NCBI RefSeq assembly: GCF_001984155.1
Contig: NZ_MTQO01000040.1
Coordinates: 186,001-250,000 of the forward strand
Direction: 5' to 3'
DNA length: 64,000 nt
From: Actinosynnema sp. ALI-1.44
GTDB lineage: Bacteria > Actinomycetota > Actinomycetes > Mycobacteriales > Pseudonocardiaceae
In this document: piece by piece, positions 17,600 through 25,061 of the stretch
How positions within the stretch are numbered: position 1 is the first letter of the stretch
How the letters are laid out: every line of letters starts with the position of its first letter
Position numbers and translations under genes: made by a program
Notes under the pieces: generated by a model
Told to the model about the DNA's origin: nothing
Database searches by the model: none
Seen by the model: the letters and a program-made list of their open reading frames with translations, nothing else

Positions 17600-18124
17600 G
17601 TGGTGACAAGGACGAATCCCGTACTCGCCGACATCGCCATCCACGTGGACGGCGACAAGAGGCAACTGTCGGTCGACACCCGTACGACCCTGCTGGACGC
17701 GCTGCGGGACCAACTGGGGGTCACCTCACCGAAGAAGGGCTGTGACCACGGGCAGTGCGGCGCGTGCACAGTGCTGCTCGACGGGCGGCGTGTCGTGTCA
17801 TGCCTGGCGCTCGCCGTCGCCAACGACGGCGCGGAGATCGTTACCGCACAGGGACTCGCGGACGGCGACGACCTGCACCCGGTCCAGCAGGCGTTTCTGG
17901 ACCGAGACGGCCTGCAGTGCGGCTACTGCACTCCGGGACAGGTGTGTTCGGCGGTGGGCATGCTGCGTGAGGTCCAGGAAGGCTGGCCGAGTCACGTGAC
18001 CGGGGACCTCGCCGCTCCCGTCGAGTTGACCGACGAGGAAATCCGCGAACGGATGAGCGGGAACCTGTGCCGCTGCGGCGCATACGCCAACATCGTCGCC
18101 GCGATCCGGGAGGCAGCCGAATGA
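17600..18124 (+). CDS. paoA: Aldehyde oxidoreductase, [2Fe-2S] subunit
   Basis: A 174-residue protein with the plant-ferredoxin cluster CDHGQCGACTVLLDG and the second cluster GLQCGYCTPGQ ... GNLCRCGAY of the xanthine oxidase family small subunit. It transfers electrons from the molybdenum centre to the FAD subunit. First gene of a three-gene operon that overlaps the next gene by ATGA. GTG 17600 (or 17603) follows GGAGAGA. There is no Tat-type leader, whereas E. coli PaoA is periplasmic, so this complex is probably cytoplasmic. Confidence 0.92.
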   Translation: MVTRTNPVLADIAIHVDGDKRQLSVDTRTTLLDALRDQLGVTSPKKGCDHGQCGACTVLLDGRRVVSCLALAVANDGAEIVTAQGLADGDDLHPVQQAFLDRDGLQCGYCTPGQVCSAVGMLREVQEGWPSHVTGDLAAPVELTDEEIRERMSGNLCRCGAYANIVAAIREAAE

Positions 18125-19107
18125 AGCCGTTCGAGTACGTGCGGGCAGACGACGCGACACAAGCGGTGGCTATGGTCGCGGAACGGCCGAACGCGAGATT
18201 CCTCGGCGGTGGCACGAATCTGGTCGACCACATGAAACTCGGCCTCGTCGAGCCCGAGTTGCTTGTGGACGTGACCGCATTGCCGTTCAACCGTGTGGAA
18301 CCGTTGCCCGACGGTGGTGTTCGCATCGGCGCGGCAGTGCGCAACAGCGACTTGGCAGCGAATCCGTTGGTCCGGCAGAACTACCCGGTGCTGGCCGCCG
18401 CCCTGCTGTCCGGTGCGTCCGGTCAGCTGAGAAACCTCGCCACCACAGGTGGAAACCTGGTGCAACGCACGCGATGCCCGTACTTCCAGACGCTGTACAC
18501 GCCGTGCAACAAACGCGAACCCGGCTCGGGCTGCTCGGCGATCACCGGCCACAACCGTGAGCACGCGATTCTGGGCGCGTCACAGGCTTGCGTGGCCACG
18601 CATCCTTCTGACATGGCGGTCGCGTTGACCGCGCTCGGCGCCACCGTGCGTGTGCTTGGCCCTGCTGGGGAACGCGTTGTGCCGATTGGTGAACTGAATC
18701 GGCTGCCCGGCGACGAGCCGCACCAGGACACCACGCTGAACCACGGCGAACTGATCACCGCCGTCGACTTGCCTGCGTTGCCGCTCGCCAAGCGGTCCGC
18801 CTACTACAAGGTCCGAGACAGAGCCTCCTATGCATTCGCACAGGTATCAGCGGCAATCGCTGTAGATATCCACAGTGGTGTCGTCCGCGATGTACGTGTG
18901 GCCCTCGGCGGCGTCGCCCACAAACCGTGGCGGGCCCACCGAGCCGAAGCTCTGTTGCGCGGCGCTCCGGCGACGGAAGACGTTTTCCGCGCCGCGGCCG
19001 ACGCCGAGCTTGCCGAAGCAAAGCCGTTGTCCGACAACGGTTTCAAGGTACCGATGGTGCGGAATACGCTGGTTTCCGTGCTTCGCCGTCTCGCCAGGGA
19101 GCACTGA
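18121..19107 (+). CDS. paoB: Aldehyde oxidoreductase, FAD/[4Fe-4S] subunit
   Basis: The 328-residue FAD-binding subunit (CO dehydrogenase medium-chain family) has the FAD loops FLGGGTNLVDHM and TTGGNLVQRTRC. Between residues ~118 and 165 it carries the extra four-cysteine insert (RCPYF, PCNKREPGSGC, QAC) that in E. coli PaoB binds an additional [4Fe-4S] cluster; this separates it from ordinary xanthine dehydrogenase. Start ATG 18121 overlaps paoA, and the stop overlaps paoC, each by 3-4 bp. Confidence 0.92.
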   Translation: MKPFEYVRADDATQAVAMVAERPNARFLGGGTNLVDHMKLGLVEPELLVDVTALPFNRVEPLPDGGVRIGAAVRNSDLAANPLVRQNYPVLAAALLSGASGQLRNLATTGGNLVQRTRCPYFQTLYTPCNKREPGSGCSAITGHNREHAILGASQACVATHPSDMAVALTALGATVRVLGPAGERVVPIGELNRLPGDEPHQDTTLNHGELITAVDLPALPLAKRSAYYKVRDRASYAFAQVSAAIAVDIHSGVVRDVRVALGGVAHKPWRAHRAEALLRGAPATEDVFRAAADAELAEAKPLSDNGFKVPMVRNTLVSVLRRLAREH

Positions 19108-21188
19108 TGTCGATCGGAATCCCCGTGGAACGCATGGACGGGCGGGCCAAGGTCACGGGGACGGCGCCGTACGCGTACGAACACCAGGTCGCTGACCCGT
19201 TGTACCTGCACCTGATCCAGTCCACCATCGCGCGCGGGCAGGTCACGGCCATCGACGTCGCCGCGGCCGAGGCGTTGCCCGGTGTCGCCGCCGTGCTCAC
19301 GCACCACACCGCGCCGAGGCTCGCCCCGGACGCACCGGCCGAGTTCCGTGCGTTGCAGTCCGGCGAGATCGTCCACCACGGCCAGGTCATCGCCGGTGTC
19401 GTCGCGGAGAGCCCGCACATCGCGCGGCACGCCGCCGGCCTGGTCCGAGTCACCTACGACGCGCGACCGCATGACGTCCGGTTGCGCGCCGACCACCCAG
19501 ATCTGTACACGCCCGACATGGTCGCCATCGGAGCCCCGGCCGACTCCGCCACGGGGGACACGCACGCGGCGCTGGCGTCAGCCCCGTTCCGGATCGACCA
19601 GACGTACACCACGTCCGCGATGTTCCACAGCCCGATCGAACCGCACGCCACCACGGCGATCTGGGCCGACGACCTGACGGTTTACGAGGCCAGCCAAGGC
19701 GTCCACGACTTCACCGCGTTGCTGGCGCAGGCGCTCGGCTTTCCTGCCGACCGCATTCGTGTCATCGCACCGCATGTCGGTGGCGCGTTCGGCTCCAAGG
19801 GCCTGGCACGACCGCATGCCGTACTCGCCGCGCTCGCGTCACGCATGACCGGCGGTCGTGCGGTGAAGGTGGCGTTGACACGGAGGCAGATGTTCGCGTT
19901 GACCAACCACCGTCCGGCCACTGTCCAGCGGGTTCAGCTCGGTGCTGACGCGGACGGCCGGTTGACCGCGCTCGTCCACGACGCGATCCTGTCGACCGCG
20001 CGCTACGAGGAGTATGTGGAGTGGGTCGCCACGTCGTCGCGGAACATGTACGCCACGCCGAACCGCCGGACCACACACCGCGCGGTGCGCCTGGACGTGC
20101 AGATGCCTGCCCCGATGCGCGCGCCAGGCGAGGCGCAGGGCCATTTCGCCACCGAGAGCGCGATGGACGAACTGGCCACGGCCATCGGGATGGACCCGAT
20201 CGAGCTGCGGATCCGCAACGAGCCGTCCGCTGACGCCGACACCGGTCTGCCGTGGTCCAGCCGGAACCTGGTCGAATGCCTTCGCCTTGGCGCGCAACGG
20301 TTCGGCTGGGCCGGTCGTGGTCGACGCCGGGAAGGCGACTGGCTGATCGGCACCGGGGTCGCGGCAGCGACCCTGCCCACCTGGTTCAAGTTGATCAGCG
20401 TTGCCTATGGCCCTTCGCACGCGGCCGTCGAGCACGTCGGGAACGGCCGATACCTGGTGAGCACTGGCGCTTCGGACGCGGGAACCGGTGCGCGGACCGC
20501 GTTGAGCCAGATCGCTGCCGACGCGTTGAGCGTCCCCCTTTCGGATGTCGACCTGGAACTCGGTGACAATGCGTTGCCCAGAGCCATGTTGGCCGCCGGG
20601 TCCATGGGCACGATGGTGTGGGGCTCGGCGATCGTGGCCGCGGCCGGTGAATTCCGCCGCCTGCACGGGACCGACCCGCGGCCAGGCGCCCGGGCGGAGG
20701 GCGCGATGACCGGGAATCCCCACACCGAGCGGGTCACGATCGACTCGTTCCACGCGGTGTTCGCCGAGGCGGCGGTGCACGCGGAAACAGGGGAGATCCG
20801 GGTGCCGCGACTGCTTGGCGTGTTCGACATCGGCCGCGTGGTCAACCCGCGAACCGCGCGGTCCCAGCTGATCGGCGGCATGACCATGGGCCTTTCCATG
20901 GCACTGCACGAATCCGCCGCCGTCGACCAGCACGTCGGTGCCGTGGTCAACAACGACTTCGCGGGGTATCACATCGCGACCCACGCCGACGTCGCCGACA
21001 TCGACGCGGTCTGGCTGGACAAGCCCGACCCGTACGCCAACGAGATGGGAATCCGGCCGGCGGGCGAGAACGGGGTTATCGGAGTGGCGGCGGCCGTCGC
21101 GAACGCCGTCAACCACGCCACCGGTGTCCGGATCCGCGACCTGCCGATCACCCCGGACAAGCTGGTGGTCAGCCGGTTCGCTCGATGA
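19107..21188 (+). CDS. paoC: Aldehyde oxidoreductase, molybdenum cofactor subunit
   Basis: The 693-residue large subunit has the Mo-cofactor motifs GGAFGSKG and APGEAQGHFATE, and the catalytic Glu in RPAGENGVIG near residue 650. It oxidises aldehydes to carboxylates using water, passing electrons through paoB/paoA. Aromatic aldehydes are typical for PaoABC, but the substrate here is not shown. The XdhC/PaoD-type cofactor insertion chaperone is not in the window. The last 20 bp overlap the convergent HxlR gene. Confidence 0.92.
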   Translation: MSIGIPVERMDGRAKVTGTAPYAYEHQVADPLYLHLIQSTIARGQVTAIDVAAAEALPGVAAVLTHHTAPRLAPDAPAEFRALQSGEIVHHGQVIAGVVAESPHIARHAAGLVRVTYDARPHDVRLRADHPDLYTPDMVAIGAPADSATGDTHAALASAPFRIDQTYTTSAMFHSPIEPHATTAIWADDLTVYEASQGVHDFTALLAQALGFPADRIRVIAPHVGGAFGSKGLARPHAVLAALASRMTGGRAVKVALTRRQMFALTNHRPATVQRVQLGADADGRLTALVHDAILSTARYEEYVEWVATSSRNMYATPNRRTTHRAVRLDVQMPAPMRAPGEAQGHFATESAMDELATAIGMDPIELRIRNEPSADADTGLPWSSRNLVECLRLGAQRFGWAGRGRRREGDWLIGTGVAAATLPTWFKLISVAYGPSHAAVEHVGNGRYLVSTGASDAGTGARTALSQIAADALSVPLSDVDLELGDNALPRAMLAAGSMGTMVWGSAIVAAAGEFRRLHGTDPRPGARAEGAMTGNPHTERVTIDSFHAVFAEAAVHAETGEIRVPRLLGVFDIGRVVNPRTARSQLIGGMTMGLSMALHESAAVDQHVGAVVNNDFAGYHIATHADVADIDAVWLDKPDPYANEMGIRPAGENGVIGVAAAVANAVNHATGVRIRDLPITPDKLVVSRFAR

Positions 21189-21501
21189 CGTTGTGCTGAC
21201 CCCAGAGACCCAGTGGCACCAGGGCTTCGTTGAGCGCGACGCCACGCGTTGTCAGCGAGTACTCGACGCGTGGCGGGACCTCGTCGAACACCTGGCGGTG
21301 CACGACGTCGTCGTCCTCGAGTTGCCGCAGGTGGGACGCGAGCACCTTCTCGGTCACCCCGGGCAGCAGCCTGCGCAGCTCACCGAACCGGTGCGGTCTT
21401 CTGGCCAGCTCCCACAGGATCAGCACCTTCCACTTGCCGCCGATCACGTCAACCGCCGCGTCGATCCCGCAGACGTACGAACCCGGCCGCCGACTCACCA
21501 T
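21169..21501 (-). CDS. HxlR-family transcriptional regulator
   Basis: A 110-residue winged-helix protein: C-x3-AAVDVIGGKWKVLIL, RFGELRRLLPGVTEKVLASHLRQL and the wing EVPPRVEYSLT. The single N-terminal Cys (GSYVCGIDA) is the position used by aldehyde/quinone-sensing HxlR members. ATG 21501 has AGGAGG upstream. It is convergent and overlapping with paoC, consistent with control of the aldehyde oxidoreductase and/or the SDR gene, possibly by sensing reactive aldehydes; this is inference. Confidence 0.88.
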   Translation of the reverse strand: MVSRRPGSYVCGIDAAVDVIGGKWKVLILWELARRPHRFGELRRLLPGVTEKVLASHLRQLEDDDVVHRQVFDEVPPRVEYSLTTRGVALNEALVPLGLWGQHNVIERTG

Positions 21502-21610
21502 CCTGAGCCCCCTCCTGCTGATCACCCCAGGGTAGCCGCCCGACGACCGCGCCCAGATCCGTGCGGACCGACAGCACCTTTGTACACGGCGGCGGCGCGA
21601 ACCGTGATCG

Positions 21611-21681
21611 AGACCCACCCGGGAGTCGAACCCGGAACCAATGGTTTTGCAAACCACCACACGACCGTCGTGACGTGGGCC
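21611..21681 (-). tRNA. tRNA-Cys (GCA), atypical short D-arm
   Basis: Acceptor GGCCCAC/GTGGGTC, anticodon loop TTGCAAA (GCA) and T-arm CCGGG-TTCGACT-CCCGG are intact. The D-stem CACG/CGTG encloses only five bases, much shorter than normal. 71 nt, no encoded CCA. Last member of the array; function uncertain because of the D-loop. Confidence 0.7.
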
Positions 21682-21691
21682 GGAAAAAACG

Positions 21692-21765
21692 TGGGCTGCC
21701 GGGGACTCGAACCCCGAACCTACTGATTAAGAGTCAGCAGCTCTGACCAATTGAGCTAGCAACCC
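21692..21765 (-). tRNA. tRNA-Lys (CTT)
   Basis: 74-nt cloverleaf: acceptor GGGTTGC/GCAGCCC, anticodon loop CTCTTAA, T-arm CGGGG-TTCGAGT-CCCCG, discriminator A, no encoded CCA. A run of six T follows closely on the transcribed strand. Confidence 0.93.
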
Positions 21766-21767
21766 CG

Positions 21768-21854
21768 CGGAGGATGCAGGATTCGAACCTGCGCGACGTT
21801 TCCGCCGACTACCGTTTTCGAGACGGTTGCCTTACCGGACTCGGCCAATCCTCC
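21768..21854 (-). tRNA. tRNA-Ser (CGA)
   Basis: 87-nt class II tRNA: acceptor GGAGGAT/ATCCTCC, anticodon loop CTCGAAA, long variable arm after ACGGT, T-arm GCAGG-TTCGAAT-CCTGC, discriminator G. Two nt from the tRNA-Lys gene. Confidence 0.93.
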
Positions 21855-21868
21855 CTTGTGCACGCGGG

Positions 21869-21939
21869 CTCCCGGTCCAGGATTCGAACCTGGATCAACG
21901 GATCCAAAGCCCGTTGTGCTGCCGTTGCACCAACCGGGA
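21869..21939 (-). tRNA. tRNA-Gln (TTG)
   Basis: 71-nt cloverleaf: acceptor TCCCGGT/ACCGGGA, anticodon loop CTTTGGA, T-arm CCAGG-TTCGAAT-CCTGG, discriminator G. Confidence 0.92.
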
Positions 21940-21950
21940 CCATTTCCTCG

Positions 21951-22023
21951 TACCCCTGGCAGGATTTGAACCTGCACTGGACGCGTTCTGAGCGCGCTGC
22001 CTCTTCCGTTGGGCTACAGGGGT
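21951..22023 (-). tRNA. Class I tRNA with leucine anticodon CAG
   Basis: 73-nt cloverleaf: acceptor ACCCCTG/CAGGGGT, D-arm GCC...GGC, anticodon stem GCGCG/CGCGT with loop CTCAGAA (CAG, reads CUG), variable region of only five bases (CCAGT), T-arm GCAGG-TTCAAAT-CCTGC, discriminator A. Bacterial tRNA-Leu normally has a long variable arm; this one does not. Confidence 0.8.
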
Positions 22024-22026
22024 GTG

Positions 22027-22100
22027 TGCGGCCCGGGGGAGTCGAACCCCCACTGGCCAGGCCCTCAACCTGGTGCCTCTACCAGTTGGGCTAGGACCGC
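22027..22100 (-). tRNA. Class I tRNA with leucine anticodon GAG
   Basis: 74-nt cloverleaf: acceptor GCGGTCC/GGGCCGC, anticodon stem CCAGG/CCTGG with loop TTGAGGG (GAG, reads CUC/CUU), short variable region CCAGT, T-arm GGGGG-TTCGACT-CCCCC, discriminator A. It shares D-arm and variable loop with the neighbouring CAG tRNA, three nt away. Confidence 0.82.
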
Positions 22101-22104
22101 ATCG

Positions 22105-22176
22105 TGACGCGTACGGGAGTCGAACCCGTGTCTTCGGTGTGAGAGACCAATGTCCGTTCCACTGGACCAACGCGCC
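22105..22176 (-). tRNA. tRNA-Glu (CTC)
   Basis: 72-nt cloverleaf: acceptor GGCGCGT/ACGCGTC, D-arm GTCC...GGAC, anticodon loop CTCTCAC, T-arm ACGGG-TTCGACT-CCCGT, discriminator A. Confidence 0.92.
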
Positions 22177-22190
22177 TTGATGTGTGCACA

Positions 22191-22270
22191 GCAGCGATCC
22201 GGGAATCGAACCCGGGCATCCACGGTGCTGTGTTCATTGAAAACAGGTGGCGGCCTTCCCATAAGCCGAA
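22191..22270 (-). tRNA. Degenerate tRNA-like element
   Basis: A perfect T-arm (CCGGG-TTCGATT-CCCGG at 22199-22215) and a D-arm-like segment (GGCT...GGCC) are visible, but I cannot build a paired acceptor stem, and the anticodon region is ambiguous (possible CAA). Probably a pseudo-tRNA at the head of the array. Limits are approximate. Confidence 0.4.
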
Positions 22271-22298
22271 TCGGCCTGGAAAGCAGCACAAAGAGAAA

Positions 22299-22327
22299 GC
22301 CGCCCGGTCGGTGCTCCGACGGGCGGC
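22299..22327 (-). terminator. Rho-independent terminator of the 23-codon gene
   Basis: GCCGCCCG-TCGG / CCGA-C-CGGGCGGC arms (12 bp, one bulged G, loop of 4) followed on the minus strand by TTTCTCTTTGT. It stands between the tiny gene and the tRNA array. Confidence 0.75.
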
Positions 22328-22349
22328 TCCTGTGTGGTGAGCGCTGGGA

Positions 22350-22421
22350 TCACACCAGGAGCCTGCCGAGCTCAAGGGACAGTTCGAGCTTGGATGATTG
22401 ACACTCCAGCTTGCTCTTCAT
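22350..22421 (-). CDS. 23-residue small protein or peptide precursor
   Basis: ATG 22421 is preceded by GGGAGGGA at 5 nt and starts a 23-codon frame (MKSKLECQSSKLEL..., one Cys, no Met or aromatic residues later, a hydrophobic end GRLLV) ending in TGA at 22350. A promoter-like pair (22463-22492) lies upstream and a strong terminator downstream, so it forms a complete transcription unit of its own. It contains the repeated tri-peptide pattern SKLE/SKLE/SLEL. No modification enzymes adjoin it, so calling it a RiPP precursor would be speculation; a regulatory leader or small structural peptide is equally possible. Confidence 0.6.
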   Translation of the reverse strand: MKSKLECQSSKLELSLELGRLLV

Positions 22422-22462
22422 CGCTGTCCCTCCCGTGCCCGAATCGTGGTGTCGATAGATGA

Positions 22463-22492
22463 ACTATGGCGGACGCACGGCATTCACGTCAA
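22463..22492 (-). promoter_or_regulatory. Promoter of the 23-codon gene
   Basis: On the minus strand TTGACG (-35, 22487-22492) and CATAGT (-10, 22463-22468) are spaced by 18 nt, ending about 40 nt before the ATG. This is one of the few sites in the window with a canonical housekeeping -35 box. Confidence 0.6.
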
Positions 22493-22622
22493 TGCCCTTT
22501 TCCCTCGGTCTCGCCGCCGGTTCCACCTCCGCGTCCGAGGAGACCGGGTCGCGCGAGTTCAGGGCGGTCGGCTGGCGACGGGTCGCTCGCGCTGAACCTC
22601 AAGGCGGGCAGCGCGGTCGTGA

Positions 22623-23183
22623 TCACCCTCGGTCGGCGATCTTGATCCCCAACGCCGCCGCGAGGCTGTAGGCAAGCCCTCCGAGGTCGTCGCTGTCCAC
22701 AGTGGCGCCTCGGAGGCTGGTCACACCGCCGATGCCGAGCAGGTGGCAGTCGGTGAACTTCGCCTCGCCGAGCTGTGCGTTGGCGAACTGGGCGCCACGC
22801 AGGTCACACGCCTCGAACCGGACACGACGCAGGTCGGCGTCCTGGAAGTCGGCCTCCCTGAGGTTGCAGTCCCGGAACACCGTCCGCCGGAAGGTCGCGA
22901 ACCGGAAACTCGACAGGTCGATCCGGCACGAGGAGAACACGACGTCCCGGAACACGCCTTCCGGCCACTTCGACCCGGTCAACCTGCTGTTGTGCAGCGT
23001 GCAACCGGCCACTGTCGCCTGGCTGGCGTGGATGTTGGCCATGTCGCAGTCGGTGAACCGGCACTCCTCGACCTCGAGCGACCGCACGGCCCGGCCGGAC
23101 AGGTCGAGCCCGGTGTAGTCGAGTGCGCGGTAGGCGACGTCGTCCTCGAAATCGTGCTCCGCCAGGTTCGCGCTCCGACTCAT
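22623..23183 (-). CDS. Pentapeptide-repeat protein
   Basis: A 186-residue protein made almost wholly of A(D/N)LxX-type pentapeptides (residues ~25-165), predicting a right-handed quadrilateral beta-helix as in MfpA/Qnr proteins. MfpA-type members mimic DNA and protect gyrase; many other family members have no known role, and the weak charge pattern here does not decide. ATG 23183 sits 7 nt behind a TAGGGT -10 box, so the mRNA is probably leaderless; an ATG at 23210 is an alternative start. A 12-bp inverted repeat overlaps the start. Confidence 0.82.
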   Translation of the reverse strand: MSRSANLAEHDFEDDVAYRALDYTGLDLSGRAVRSLEVEECRFTDCDMANIHASQATVAGCTLHNSRLTGSKWPEGVFRDVVFSSCRIDLSSFRFATFRRTVFRDCNLREADFQDADLRRVRFEACDLRGAQFANAQLGEAKFTDCHLLGIGGVTSLRGATVDSDDLGGLAYSLAAALGIKIADRG

Positions 23184-23213
23184 GGGGACGACCCTATCGG
23201 CCGTCCCCATGAG
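23179..23213. promoter_or_regulatory. 12-bp inverted repeat over the start of the pentapeptide gene
   Basis: CTCATGGGGACG (23179-23190) and CGTCCCCATGAG (23202-23213) are perfect arms around an 11-nt loop. The loop contains the -10 box (TAGGGT on the minus strand) and one arm contains the ATG. A T-run follows only on the plus strand, where no gene would need a terminator. It may be an operator. Confidence 0.6.
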
Positions 23214-23222
23214 CGTTTTTCC

Positions 23223-24992
23223 CTAGGGCAGGGAGTTCAAGAACGGCCGGTGGCTGTTCTGGAACTCCCAGTTGTAGTACCGGTCCCAGTTGATCGACCA
23301 CGTCATCAGGCCGCGGAACGCCGGGGAAGCGCCGCCCCGCAAGGTGTATCCGCCGCAGCCCTGGTTGCGCGCCAGGCAGTTCACCGCGGCCTGCACCTGA
23401 GCCGGAGCGGTGTGACCGTTGCCCGCGCTGACCGCGGCGGGCACGCCGAACGCGATCTGGTCCTCACGCAGGCCGGGGAACGTGTGGCCGGTGTTGGCGA
23501 CCTTGAAGCCCGCCTTGACCATGTCGGTCATCGCGATGTGGAAGTCCGCGCCGCCCATGTTCTTGTACTGGTTGTCCAGGCCCATCACCGGGCCGGAGTT
23601 GTAGTCCTGGACGTGCAGCACGGTCAACGCGTCCCGCATCGCGTGGATCACCGGCAGGTACGAGCCGGTTCGGTTGTCCGAGCCGCCCGATCCGCCGTAG
23701 AACTGGTAGCCGACCTGCACGAAGAACGTCTCCGGGGCCATCGTGAGCACGAACCGCGAGCCGTACTTGTTCTTCAACGTCCGCAACGCGGAGATCAGGT
23801 TGACGATCACCGGCGTCGTCGGGTTGCGGAAGTCCGTGTCACCGGAGTTCAGGTACAGCGAGTGGCCCTCGAAGTCGATGTCGAGGCCGTCGAGGCCGTA
23901 CTTGTCGATGATCGCGCTGACCGAGTTGACGAACGCGTCCCGCGCACCCGCCGAGGTCAGCTGCACCTGGCCGTTCTGGCCGCCGATCGAGATCAGCACC
24001 TTCTTGCCCTTGGCCTGCTTGGCCTTGATCGCGGCGATGAAGTCGGCCTCGGACTCGACGTTCGCGCACTCCGCGACCGGGCACTGGCGGAACCGGATGT
24101 CACCGGAGGTGACGGAGGTCGGCTCGCCGAACGCGAGGTTGATGATGTCCCACGCGTCCGGCACGTCGGCCATCCGCAGGTAGCCGGAGCCGTTGGCGAA
24201 ACTGGCGTGCAGATAGCCGATCAGCGCGTGCTTGGGCAGGCCGACCGACGGGCACCCGCTCGTGGTCGCGGACACCTGTGTGGTCTTGGGAGACTCGCCC
24301 GCGCTGTTGTACGCGGCCACCGAATAGCTGTACGTCGTGCAGGCCGTCAGCCCGGAGATCGTGGTCGACGTCCCGGTGACGGTCGCGCGAACCGTGCTGC
24401 CTTCGTAGACGCGGTAGCCCGTGACGGTCCCGGCCGCGGCGCCCCAGGACAGGGTGACGGACGAGCTCGTGACCGTGCCGGCGGCAGGGTTGCCCGGCGT
24501 GCCCGGGGCACCCGGCGTTCCGCCGCCCGGGCCGTCCAGCGTGACGTCGTCGACGTTGAACGTTCCCGCGCCGTACCAGCCGTGCAGGTACAGCTCGGCG
24601 GACGTCTGGCTGGCTCCGGTGGTGAAGCTCAGCTTCAACTCGGCATAACCGGTCGCCGCCGTCCACGTCGACGGTCCGCCGGTGACGCCGAAGTACACGG
24701 GATTTCCCCGTACCCAGGCGGAAATCGCGTAGGTGGTGTTGGGGACGACCGAGACGGTCTGCGCGCACTTGCCGAAGTCGGTCGACGCGAGCGCGTAGCT
24801 CCCGGTGCGGACGGGGCTGGAGACGACGGTGCCGCTCTGACACGACCAGCCGGAGGTGGAACCGGCCTCGAACCCGGGGTTGGCGAGCAGATTGGCCGCA
24901 CCGGCCGGTGCGGCACCGGCCACGAAGGCCGTGACGATCAGGGCGAACGCGGTGAACAGCGCGGACAGTCTCCGCATGCTGGGTCGCGACAT
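23223..24992 (-). CDS. Secreted GH18 chitinase with CBM and fibronectin III domains
   Basis: A 589-residue protein: Sec signal peptide (residues 1-~32, ending AGAAPAGAA), a beta-sandwich carbohydrate-binding domain (~33-165, NLLANPGFEAG), a Gly/Pro linker, fibronectin type III (~185-265) and a GH18 catalytic domain (~280-589) with the catalytic motif DGLDIDFE; the last Glu is the acid/base. It hydrolyses chitin outside the cell. The domain order resembles Streptomyces chitinases. ATG 24992 is preceded by GGAGG. A DasR-like element lies upstream (25062-25074), fitting control by N-acetylglucosamine. Confidence 0.95.
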   Translation of the reverse strand: MSRPSMRRLSALFTAFALIVTAFVAGAAPAGAANLLANPGFEAGSTSGWSCQSGTVVSSPVRTGSYALASTDFGKCAQTVSVVPNTTYAISAWVRGNPVYFGVTGGPSTWTAATGYAELKLSFTTGASQTSAELYLHGWYGAGTFNVDDVTLDGPGGGTPGAPGTPGNPAAGTVTSSSVTLSWGAAAGTVTGYRVYEGSTVRATVTGTSTTISGLTACTTYSYSVAAYNSAGESPKTTQVSATTSGCPSVGLPKHALIGYLHASFANGSGYLRMADVPDAWDIINLAFGEPTSVTSGDIRFRQCPVAECANVESEADFIAAIKAKQAKGKKVLISIGGQNGQVQLTSAGARDAFVNSVSAIIDKYGLDGLDIDFEGHSLYLNSGDTDFRNPTTPVIVNLISALRTLKNKYGSRFVLTMAPETFFVQVGYQFYGGSGGSDNRTGSYLPVIHAMRDALTVLHVQDYNSGPVMGLDNQYKNMGGADFHIAMTDMVKAGFKVANTGHTFPGLREDQIAFGVPAAVSAGNGHTAPAQVQAAVNCLARNQGCGGYTLRGGASPAFRGLMTWSINWDRYYNWEFQNSHRPFLNSLP

Positions 24993-25061
24993 TGCGGGCC
25001 TCCATGGGGGTGGCTTGGCAGGGGACCACCGGACCCACATTGTGCGAACCGGATCGGCAAG

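Noticed and set aside
21611-22270. tRNA array as an attachment site of an integrated element
   Set aside because: No integrase, excisionase or duplicated tRNA 3' end was found within the window; evidence for an att site is lacking.
23179-23220. Plus-strand rho-independent terminator (12-bp hairpin followed by CGTTTTT)
   Set aside because: It has the right shape, but no plus-strand gene lies upstream to be terminated; a role at the pentapeptide gene start is more sensible.
23214-24992. Chitinase start at the upstream in-frame ATG near 25040
   Set aside because: The 16 extra residues would precede a good Sec signal peptide, and the GGAGG site belongs to ATG 24992.
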